A stretch of 64,000 nt of DNA from Blastomussa wellsi (lineage: Eukaryota > Cnidaria > Anthozoa > Scleractinia > Plerogyridae): contig OX393562.1 in NCBI GenBank assembly GCA_947652115.1, positions 32,960,639 through 33,024,638 of the forward strand, written 5' to 3'. Both the position numbers and the translations under genes were made by a program. Numbering within the stretch: the stretch's first letter is position 1; the number at the start of each line of letters is the position of its first letter. The notes under the pieces are model-generated. The model was given only the letters and a program-made list of their open reading frames with translations, did no database searches and was not told where the DNA came from. This document shows, in pieces, positions 10,060 through 19,800 of this stretch.

Positions 10060-11088
10060 TTAATTTGGATGACCTTTCACGTGCCAGACCAGACCTGTGC
10101 CAGTCTCAATTTTTCGTTTCAATCGATTTGAAATATTTGTACCCAGTCCCTGCTCGTTTAGAAAATGGCTAATTGATGAGTGCATGGTGTAATTTGTAGA
10201 AAACCCCTGGAGTCTTAATAAATCTTCTAAATTACCTGTCTTCCCAGTCACTGCGATAAGTTCAAGGCTTGAATGATACTTGGCTAACTCCTTACGCCTC
10301 TTCGCCGTGTTTTCCCATAACAATTCCAACTTGGGAAGGGTTTCCTCAAGAGAGTTGTAGCTTTTAATAGAGCAAGCGGCAAAGCCAGCAGAAGGAAGGC
10401 ATGTCAAACCGATTGCCGCAGGACTGGCAAAAAACATCGTGCCAACACAAACGGTAGTTAAACCAGCAGCGTAAACAAGGGACCGTCTTTTATCGATTCC
10501 CCCTTGCGTGACATCCTTGTGAATAGTATCGATCAAGGCCTTGAGATCTGCGGAGAAACGACTCAGCATTCCCAGTAACGGAAAAACGGTGTTTTGTAAA
10601 CTAGTGATATCACCGCTTTTCCACTGCAGAATAAGCTGGTCGTTTATAAAATTAAGAACGGGTCTCATTTTCTCCTGTAACACCTCAAAGTCATGTCGAT
10701 TTTTCTTGTGCAGGTTTGTTTCCAGATTCATCGTCCGATCGTGCAATTCGTAGCTTCTGTAAGCTAAGTAGGCGGACAAGAGAAGGCCGGCTTTGTCTTT
10801 AGCAACAGGTAAGACTTTTTCAATCAGTTCTGGGAGCTTCTGGATGAGGTCTTGTAGCTGCCGAGAGATCTCGTCATTAGCTCCCAGTGAAAGCAAACAG
10901 TCGACGATGTTCATGAGGAAATCCGTATCTGTAACTACTGTGGTTGTTGGGTTTTTCATCCAGGCATCTGCTATCTTAAAACAGCTTTTTGGCATGCTGA
11001 TCGCTTGTGTTGGCGATGTAAGCAAGACCAATAAGGCCACAACTCGGCTGAAATGAACGCGGAAGTGCTTCCGGCTTTTTGAAAACAT
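10060..11088 (-). CDS. Unrecognised secreted helical protein with hydrophobic hairpin, copy B (342 aa)
   Basis: Duplicate of the ORF at 1503-2519, starting at the ATG at 11088. It has the same signal-peptide-like start (VVALLVLL core), helical body, hydrophobic stretch and conserved C-terminal part. It differs by scattered substitutions (for example Pro for Arg in the hydrophobic segment) and a four-residue insertion (SAGF) just after LTCLP. No stops or frameshifts, so both paralogues look functional. The ILEI exons begin 800 bp downstream on the same strand, and two possible phase-1 donors (ACAG/GTCTGG, AAAG/GTCATC) lie near its 3' end. It could therefore be the first exon of the ILEI gene, but neither donor is strong. 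Family not recognised. Confidence 0.7.
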   Translation of the reverse strand: MFSKSRKHFRVHFSRVVALLVLLTSPTQAISMPKSCFKIADAWMKNPTTTVVTDTDFLMNIVDCLLSLGANDEISRQLQDLIQKLPELIEKVLPVAKDKAGLLLSAYLAYRSYELHDRTMNLETNLHKKNRHDFEVLQEKMRPVLNFINDQLILQWKSGDITSLQNTVFPLLGMLSRFSADLKALIDTIHKDVTQGGIDKRRSLVYAAGLTTVCVGTMFFASPAAIGLTCLPSAGFAACSIKSYNSLEETLPKLELLWENTAKRRKELAKYHSSLELIAVTGKTGNLEDLLRLQGFSTNYTMHSSISHFLNEQGLGTNISNRLKRKIETGTGLVWHVKGHPN

Positions 11089-11356
11089 TTCAGATGTTAG
11101 ATCGTCGTTTTTTGGTTTGGAAGTGATCTTCGGATGTAGCAATTTGGAAAGATTAAATGCTTGAATAGCAGATCTCAAAGAGGTTTAAGAAACAGCAGCT
11201 CCTTTCGCAGACTGCGCGGGCGAGTAGTCCCTCTTTCCCCAGGGTGCTGCTTTTGCTCAGGCCGTCATGCGCAGGTCATGCGTGACGCGAAAGTAAACTG
11301 CGACCAACCGCTGACCGAGGAGCCCGTTGAGTCTGGGAAAATCTGGGCGCGTTCCA

Positions 11357-11957
11357 TCACAGGCAGCCCAAGCTTACTTCATGTAGCCGTCATGATGATT
11401 TGACTTACAGACTTTGTATGGGTGCTGGTGATTTGAATTGACCAATGAGAGTGCAGAAAGCAGTCTGCAGTCGTGTGCCCGTAGACGCCGAAAAAGGCGA
11501 ACGCACGGGAATTAAGATAGCAAAACAGCTGAATAATATCCGAGTTTTCTCGATCTAAAATCACAGTGCAATCACCGAGAAGAGTAAATACGATGGGGAA
11601 ATTATCTGGCTACATGGATATGGTGTTTTTTATGTAATTCTTTGCCTTATTTTGTGGTGCGAGAGTGATTTGTCAGGTCGCCTCCGGAGTATTACGGCCG
11701 AGTCTCCTGCCTTTCACTTCGTTGTTATAGGAGACTACACCGAACAATGCCCGACTCAAAAGCTAGCTTCAAATGGCCCCAAATTAACTCCGGATTACAC
11801 GGAAGAAACAAACACAATTCCATTTAGAGGTAGGTGAAGTTTATTTCTACATTCACGTTGTATTTTGCATTTTGAGAACTGAAGTGAAGTTACCATACAA
11901 AGCCTGTAAGTCAAATCATCATGACGGCTACATGAAGTAAGCTTGGGCCGCCTGTGG
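11357..11957. mobile_element. Fold-back element with CAGGCAGCCCAAGCT termini, copy B
   Basis: The left end CACAGGCAGCCCAAGCTTAC with the following CTTCATGTAGCCGTCATGA stretch recurs as its complement at about 11890-11957, ending AAGCTTGGGCCGCCTGTGG. The loop holds GC-richer, promoter-like sequence but no clear ORF. The terminal sequence is shared with the palindrome at 22858-24068. Confidence 0.75.
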
Positions 11958-12588
11958 TTCCATTCGACCAAAATTTCCGGTTTGAATTTCCGAAATTTCC
12001 GCGTGCCGAAAGGAACGGTATTTTCCACTTGAACGAACCGGTCACCTCAAAATGCGCGTCTGTAGTCCGACTCTTGCTTGTTACTCAACGATTTTACAAG
12101 TTAACAGAAAATATCCTGCAGAACCATGAGGGCAGAGTAAAACCAGCGAGCTGCTTTAAAAGGAGAAGTAAACTTACCTTTATTTAGAATTATTTTGAGC
12201 TCAATCGTTCGAAATATGGGCAGAACTTCTCTCTCACAAATTGGACGAATACCCGAACAAAAGTTATCGCCGCTGATATCGAAACATGTCAAGGAAATAC
12301 GCGAGACGAAGAAACATACACCACGTTGGGTAAAAGCCTCTCGCAGTCATCTTTTGTGACATAAGGGTTATGACGAGAGCTTTATCCGGCAGCTTGAGAA
12401 ACGAAACTGAGTGAAAATGTTCAATGGAACAGTAAAATTTGCGGAATTTCCAATTTTCCGGAAAAATGGACAACCTCTAGAGGTTGACCGACATTTCCTA
12501 AATGAATTTCCGGAAATTTTCTGTTCCATTCGATTTTGAACCGGAATTTTCGGAAATTTTGGTCGAATGGAACGCGCCCCTGTGACCA
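11955..12588. mobile_element. TIR DNA element, about 630 bp, copy B
   Basis: Copy-B counterpart of 3405-4045, from GGTTCCATTCGACC to its complement GGTCGAATGGAAC. Non-autonomous. Confidence 0.75.
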
Positions 12589-12698
12589 TCTTCCGCAGTA
12601 TGATTTTATTCTGTCAGCGGTCACCCCACATTATTAATATTCACCTTCATGTACTCAGCAAGAGCAGGTACCACTGTTATGTAGGTTATTTCTTCGCT

Positions 12699-13474
12699 TT
12701 GCTTGCGGTTAGCGCGGTTAGGTTTGCTTGCGGTTAGCACGGTTAGGTTTGCTTGGGGTTAGCACGGTTAGGTTTGCTTGCGGTTAGCACGGTTAGGTTT
12801 GCTTGGGGTTAGCACGGTTAGGTTTGCTTGGGGTTAGCACGGTTAGGTTTGCTTGCGGTTAGCACGGTTAGGTTTGCTTGGGGTTAGCACGGTTAGGTTT
12901 GCTTGCGGTTAGCACGGTTAGGTTTGCTTGCGGTTAGCACGGTTAGGTTTGCTTGCGGTTAGCACGGTTAGGTTTGCTTGGGGTTAGCACGGTTAGGTTT
13001 GCTTGCGGTTAGCACGGTTAGGTTTGCTTGGGGTTAGCACGGTTAGGTTTGCTTGCGGTTAGCACGGTTAGGTTTGCTTGGGGTTAGCACGGTTAGGTTT
13101 GCTTGCGGTTAGCACGGTTAGGTTTGCTTGCGGTTAGCACGGTTAGGTTTGCTTGCGGTTAGCACGGTTAGGTTTGCTTGCGGTTAGCACGGTTAGGTTT
13201 GCTTGGGGTTAGCACGGTTAGGTTTGCTTGGGGTTAGCACGGTTAGGTTTGCTTGCGGTTAGCGCGGTTAGGTTTGCTTGGGGTTAGCTCGGTTAAGTTT
13301 GCTTGCGGTTAGCACGGTTAGGTTTGCTTGCGGTTAGCACGGTTAGGTTTGCTTGCGGTTAGCACGGTTAGGTTTGCTTGGGGTTAGCACGGTTAGGTTT
13401 GCTTGCGGTTAGGACGGTTAGGTTTGCTTGCGGTTAGCACGGTTAGGTTTGCTTGCGGTTAGCACGGTTAGGTT
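12699..13474. repeat. 25-bp minisatellite, about 31 units, copy B
   Basis: Same unit as at 4165-4945, with nearly the same number of repeats but a different order of the GCTTGGGG and GCTTGCGG variants. The array has therefore been reshuffled or converted since the duplication while keeping its length. Confidence 0.95.
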
Positions 13475-13772
13475 GTAGTTTAAATTTAGGGGATTTGGTA
13501 GCCAGCTGCACTGTGACACAGTGGTTAAGTATCCTCATAATGTTACGTGAAAAAGAATTTTGAGCACACTGAATTTGGCGACGATATTGATTAGAATGAG
13601 AGAGAGAAGATGCATGAAAATTGGAGCGAAAACCCTTCGGAATAACTTTAGAATGAAGGCAACGGCCGATAAAGTTTATGTGACTACAAAACCTGGTTTT
13701 AGCGAAGATGAGAATGGCTAAACGGAAAGCTAGATTATTACTAATATGGGGAAAAGGAAAAAGATAACTTAC

Positions 13773-13847
13773 GATTTCCTGGCGTAGCTCCTTTGTGAGT
13801 TTCTTCAGGCTTGGCATCTTCTTGTTGTCGGTCTTCTGGTCTGAAAT
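13773..13847 (-). CDS. Isolated exon-like segment (25 codons), gene unknown
   Basis: A 75-nt segment between a good acceptor (TTTATTCCACAG) and a good donor (AAATC/GTAAGT), phase 0 on both sides. It would encode a lysine-rich helix including KKMPSLKKLTKELRQEI. No partner exons found. It may be part of an unknown minus-strand gene or a chance match. Confidence 0.3.
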
Positions 13848-13965
13848 CTGTGGAATAAAGAATACTAGTGCAAGAGATTAGTGGTCGCAGCGATAAACAA
13901 CAAATGAATAGAGGGGGTAAGTTTCTAAAGAAACTATGGTGCTGCGTCGGTGGGAAGTATAACAA

Positions 13966-14300
13966 TATAATTTGGTTTTATCAACTGGGTTGATAATGTC
14001 AATTGGCCACCGTAAAGAAATTCAAGTGCTGGCGTTTCGAGCGTTAGCCCTTCGTCGGTGCGAATCAAGGAATTGTGCGTCGTGTGTCTTTATATACAGA
14101 AAGATGGAGCTTCGCTATTGGCTGGTGCCTGGTAACGTGAAAACTTCGGAATAAATTAGTTGAATGAAAAGCGTTCGTTGATACCGTGAGGATTGAGAGT
14201 GCCGATTTGAAAAATAAATTTTTGTTCTAGAGTTTTACGGCTTTCCGTGTTTCCTTGGTGAAGGGAAAGGCCGCAGACTGCCATATGTTGCTTAGAATGA
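13966..14300 (-). mobile_element. Penelope-like element, 3' end, 5'-truncated
   Basis: Nearly identical to the 3' end of the element at 25709-26925 over about 330 bp. Encodes the C-terminal tail (HSKQHMAVCGLSLHQGNTES, then LEQKFIFQIGTLNPHGINER) that follows the GIY-YIG domain. The homology stops sharply at 14300, where transposase-like sequence begins. Confidence 0.75.
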
Positions 14301-14834
14301 CATAGGTAGATGAAATCCATCACAGTGTTATTGATCATGCACAATTCAGGTACTGGCCTTCCAAAGATGGGTACCATGTCGGAGTAACGACAGGGGTAGG
14401 CAATGCAAATCGCTTCAGCAGGATGCAAAGGCCTTCTGTTCCCTCGCACACTGTTCCTTGCTCACACGTGAAGACGGCAGGAATTTCAAGTGCATCTACT
14501 AGTCGGGGAATATGGTGTTTTTCTACTCTGAAGTTAGCTTTGCACTCGGCTTCATTCTTCATTCATTCATTCTTGTCCGGTTATGGCAATTAGATATTTA
14601 TTACAGGAGCCAACATTGAGATTGTGGTCTGTCGCCTTTGAAATGAAATCTAGGATAGTCTCCGTAGGGAACATCCAAATTATCTGACGTATATTCTTCA
14701 TGAAGCAGTAAGAACTCGATATCATCTATAAAGCCACTTGCATGACTTAAAAACAACGCTTCTCGAGTTTCTCTGAAAGAAGCCATGACTTCCAAGTGAG
14801 GAAAACAGCTAGCAGCTCGCGTTGTCGCTGGCAT
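14301..14834 (-). pseudogene. PIF/Harbinger transposase N-terminal remnant
   Basis: Three pieces in shifted frames. 14601-14834 reads MASFRETREALFLSHASGF then FLLLHEEYTS and YGDYPRF. 14405-14562 reads ECKANFRVEKHHIPRL, then LEIPAVFTCEQGTVCEGTEG. 14301-14410 reads AYPCRYSDM, FGRPVPELCMI, DFIY. This order matches the region just before the DDE domain of PIF/Harbinger-type transposases. The DDE catalytic part is absent because a 5'-truncated Penelope element sits at 13966-14300, in the same orientation, directly at the break. Confidence 0.65.
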
Positions 14835-16813
14835 TCAAAACAAATTCTTAACTTGATTTTCCCGCCACGAACGCCGTACGCTCGCCCCAGGCCCTCTTCG
14901 ACCATCGCGTTCTTCACGGCGTCCGCGTTCCTGTATCTTAAAGACTCAAGTGTTGGCGGTCGAAATATTCATCGAAACACAAAAGAGCGAAAGCCTGGGT
15001 TCCAGGTTGCACGCGCGTTGAAAACTTTCAAAAACGGCTTCAATCGCTCAAACTGTTTACAGTCTTTGGTGCTGTTACTTCTCAGAAATAAGCAACAGAT
15101 TCGTTTTCAAGATGAATATGGATTGGGACTGAATTAAGCTGCGAAGGGAAAACTCCAAAGTTTGACGTGAAACTCGTTGAAGGGACCGTTTATTTTTGCC
15201 GTGTTCTGCCGAGGCACAGCGAGTGGACAGAACTTTGTATTAATTCATCTGGCTTTAGAGAATTTCCGAATGGAATAAAGGTTAAAGTTAGTTGTTAAAA
15301 TTCTGTTTCTACAGTTTGGCTTTGAGTTACTTTATGTGATTTGAAGTTTGTAATTCCGTAAGTGTCGAATCGGTTCGCTCGCACTTTTACTTCGTGAAAG
15401 CAAGTCTTCATCAAGTCTTCAAAAATCAAATAGACGTGAGCCAGCGGCCTCGTGAGCTACCCAAAATGTGATGAAAAAATTCGTGGTCGATTAGAGCACG
15501 TACCACGGCGAAATTTATGATCAATAACACCATATTTTTGACTATCTAAATCATTCTTAGAACAGTTGTCCAATAACAAGAGTTTTTGCTTATACTGTTT
15601 TTATTCTCTCAATTTTGATCACGTACGTGACAGCATTATAAAATAACAGCAATATCTCTGTCTTTGGGTCATGGAACAATCACTCATAATGTTGACCTGG
15701 TACTTGGCCAATTTTTTCAGTTACTCCTTCGAGACTTTAATACTCCATTCAGTCGAGTCCCATTACCATTAATATTGGAAACAGTCAAGAGAAATCATGA
15801 CAATACAACCTTGACGAGATATTTGGCTTCCAGGGTTTATTTAAAATATATACTATATAATATTCCTTGTACAATGGTGTACACGTATAGACGTCTGAAA
15901 CCTTGCTCAGAGGATTGAGTATAAAAATTGCCCTGGTAAATAATTATATGACCACATCAGAATTGTGTTGCTTATAGAAAAATAACAACATAACAGGTAG
16001 GCAAATAATGAGGATAATGTGAAATGCATGTGCATATATTATATATAAGTATAAATTACAAAGGTACATGCATATGATGAAAATATATTATATAGCACAT
16101 ATGAAATCTTTCATCGTATATTTCTTTTTACAAATGAAGTTAAATAACTGGCACATTAATAAGTAATGCAAGCATACATCAATAATTCTCCGTGAAACGG
16201 ACTTTTTTAAACCTGGAGTGTATTTTCCCCAGCTAAAATTTTGCATCAAAGTAAATTCAAATTATTTGGAGGTTGCTGTTGGTTGGGTTCAATATGCAAC
16301 AAATGCAGCCTACACAATTAAATGTTAATTTCCAATTAAACATGTCCCAAGAAAAGGGGACAGACTTGGTTGAAAGTGATTACCATTATAATGCAATAGT
16401 TATAACACTCTGAGTGGCTAACCTTTCAACTAGGATAAATAGCACATCACATGCGTGCAAGCTAGATGTGTAGGATTAATGACTGAGCACTTTTGTGACT
16501 AATGATGTCTTTCTTAAATCCTTTAATACAATTCTGGTTAAATGCATAATCAACAGTGATCCAGATTGCTGTCAGTTACAAGGACTTTTGGGCAAATTGC
16601 CAAGCCTGAAAACATTATTTGTGAGGAATCATACAAGAGGCAAAATGAAAACAACATAAAATTGACTGCAATAGCGAATGTAGGAAACGAAAATCCATCA
16701 GTGTGATGATTTGTGCTCGAATAAATGTTGTAGTTTAAAAGGAATTTCAGGTCAAAACGACTCCTGGCTACTTTGATTTGTAGTTTGCATTGATAAATCT
16801 GGTCAGAAGCTTG
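14835..16813. other. Putative 3' UTR and downstream flank of the receptor gene
   Basis: If the stop at 16814-16816 is right, the 3' UTR runs leftwards from there. A minus-strand AATAAA (plus-strand TTTATT at 15836-15841) is a candidate polyadenylation signal. No other gene seen. 14835-15140 is GC-richer and may belong to the Harbinger remnant. Confidence 0.3.
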
Positions 16814-16837
16814 TTACCTAGGTGATACGCTTCTGAT
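16814..16837 (-). CDS. NEO1: Neogenin exon 19: possible terminal coding exon
   Basis: Strong acceptor TTCCTATGTTCCAG, then IRSVSPR and TAA at 16814-16816, phase 0 as required. It is short, so it could be a chance fit. Another exon between 20096 and here, for example a 21-nt piece near 17253-17273, cannot be excluded. Confidence 0.4.
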   Translation of the reverse strand: MRSVSPR

Positions 16838-19800
16838 CTGGAACATAGGAAAACACAAATCAAACTAGTTTGAAATCATTGTTTCAGTCACGTGTAGTTG
16901 ACAGCAAGTGATTCAGATGTTGTTTAAATCTTTGCATACAAGACTAAATACTTTATGGATAAATGTGGATATAAAACTACAAGGAAGAAAACTTTATATT
17001 TTAAATGCCAAACGCAGCATTGTAAAGCAAGCAGTTTAGAGAGGTAGTGCAATGACATCTTCAACACTTGACAACACGTTTTAAATTCTTGCTAATGGCG
17101 TCTCAATATTTGGAGACTGTTGAACAGTGCTAGCACATGTGTTCCATATCAGGTTGAAAATTTGGAAGTTGTTCTCTTGAGTACGATACAAAAGAAGTAA
17201 CAACCCAGGGAGCAAGACAAGAACCACTTCAAAAGTTTTCAAAAACCTGAGCCCATATGGCTTGGACCTGAAGGTAGGTTTACATAAAGGTTAACCTTTC
17301 TTTCTTGATAAATAGTTTGATCATACTGTGATAATTAATGAGCATGTGAGACCTGCTCCATGCAATCTTGTTTTCTGTTTAATACGATACAATACTTGCT
17401 AACTTCCTGCATTACAAATACACTGCAAATGTCTGGCATAATGTCGACCTCTTAATATGATTGGATAATAAATACGATTCTAACACTAAATTCCAACCAC
17501 GTTTTCGTTGGCTTCTTAAGAAGGCTATAATATTCATACTTTGCTTGGTAAAAAGGTGGAAACACAAAACATGCTGCATCGAGACAACTGTTTTCAGAAT
17601 TGAATCACTGCGCATTGAGATAAAAGTTATTCAGTAGTTATTATGTTGGATAATATATACATGACTGCCTGTGCAAACAAAATAATTATAAAAACATACT
17701 TCTTGTAGGTTAAGTTAGGTAGGACAGTACTATAAAGTCGTGACTGGTCAGGTAATAAATCCATTAAGTCAATCTCAAGCTACCATTTTAGTACGTTATT
17801 GCGTGAAATTATCACAACATCAAATTAACATGCTTTTTTTTATTGCAAAAACTTGATGTCCCGAGTCCTGGAAAGGAAACTTGTTTAGTTATCAGAAGAT
17901 GAGCCAAACAAATTCTCCAAACCTAAAAAAGCAAATGTCGCAAAATGTCCCATTCAAAACCACGAAATTGAGTTGTTGCAAAAATTTCAAGTAATAAGGT
18001 ATTAATTATAAATTCTTATATTAAAGCTAATGAAAATCTGTACTTTTTGCTACAGAACTAATACTAATTATCAGGAATTTAACTGCATAGGTTGAGTCTC
18101 TGTTTCATTAAATAATGTTAAGGATAATTTGCTCATGCCCCCAACTTGAATCATATAGAAAATAAAATAATCTGAAAACATAGATGAAGGCCATTGACTG
18201 TTCTTTGAGTATGTCTGAATCAAGTAAGCAGTTATTAAAAGTTGAACGGTGACAAAAAAGTCCAAACCCATGTAGGGATTTCATTGTTTCTGTTTCATTT
18301 TGCTTCTCACTGACACGACTTTCTTTTTTGCCCTTTTGAAGAAAGTCAAGTACAGCAATTCAGTGTGCAAGACGGGTGAGTTAAAGAAACTTACCCCCAG
18401 TCCACAGACTACCTACTGACCCTCTAGTCCGCGGACTACCCTACGAACTAGTCTGTGGACTACCCTTCAGACTACCCCTACGGACTACCCTTAATAATCA
18501 GCCAAATTTACCACTGCAGGTTAAAGAAACACAAGAAACTTACCTAGCTACTGACGCAATCATACAAAACACCCGCCATCTTGCTTTTTTGGCAAAGAAT
18601 GGGGCACGACTGAAAGAAGACTGGGTCGAAAAGCAAGATGGCGGGTGAAAATCACGATGGCAGGTGTTTTAAATGATCACACCGGTAGCTAGGTAAGTGT
18701 CTTGTATTTCTTAACCCACAGAAGTGAATTTGGTTGACTATTAAGGGTAGTCCATAGGGTAGTCCGCAGGGTAGTCCAGGGACTAGTCCATAGGGTAGTC
18801 TACGGACTAGTCCATAGGGTAGTCCACTACCCTATGTACCGCTCACTCGTACTCGTTACGAAGCTGTCGGAACTATAATAACAAAATGTGTAACACAAAA
18901 AGACTGTCAGAATTTGTAACTGTGAAATACTCAGATTTTTTGTCATAAGATAAATGTTTATTATGTGTAATATGCGCACAATCCTGTTATCCAGCTCTTA
19001 GCTGCAAGTGGGTCTGAATAAACAACTCTATCTATCTATCTATCTAGTCCGTAGGGTAGGCCGCGCACTAGCGGGTCAGTGGGTAGTCCGCGGACAGGAG
19101 GTCAGTTTTTTTCAACTCACCCGTGCAAGACCACCAACATGATGCAAAAAACGTGCACAATGCAAATTGTTTAACTTGATCTGGGCAAATTCCAGGGCCA
19201 GGGTTCAGTCCATCATTTTCTTGAGTAATTTTAATAAAATGAGTACACGCTTATTTGTTATTTTTAGTTGGTTAAAAGCATAAATACAGTTTGGCATATA
19301 AATATTAAATAAAGTGAACAGTTTTGAATGGTAGTCAAGTGACCTTCACCTAGCTACGATTATACACCAGTACAAAAATAAAGCAAGTAATATCATACAA
19401 TAAGAAATTTGGTTAATTAATCAACCACATTGATCACTTCAATTTTATATTTGTGAAAGCCTGTCATTTTCATTTTCTTTACATAAAATTGTCATAAAGG
19501 AGTGTATCGCAGATTAAGAGGCATGGTAAGGTAGTCTTTTTGTGTAATATGCATGTATATGTAGTAGCCACTAACCATAATATTGTTAGAATTTAGATAA
19601 TACCAGTAGCATACCAGTTCATTTTGAGGAAGAATGTCATTAATTTTTGTACAAACTAAGTTACTTTTAAAAAATTATGTTTGGATGCATTGACATGCCC
19701 CCAGTAAAATCTAAGGAACATTGACCTTGAACAACAACATCCACACAGTGAAGTACAACTCATACATCAACAGATATGTCCTTCATGTGACTTCTAGATG

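Larger units (their letters stand above)
8564..13532. repeat. Tandem segmental duplication, copy B
   Basis: Second copy of the block at 1 to 5115. Differences include a 12-bp insertion in the helical-protein ORF near 10380, a shorter stretch near 9280, a different short AT-rich stretch before the 9866 MITE, and a different order of minisatellite variants. Sequence left of 8564 would match sequence left of the window edge, so the duplicated unit may be larger than what is visible here. Confidence 0.95.

Noticed and set aside
14156..14449. 97-codon frame as a real gene
   Set aside because: It is a fusion of Penelope tail and Harbinger sequence across an insertion junction.
17253..17273. Possible 21-nt in-frame exon of the receptor tail (VQAIWAQ)
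   Set aside because: The acceptor is fair but the donor GTTTTT is weak; kept out of the model.
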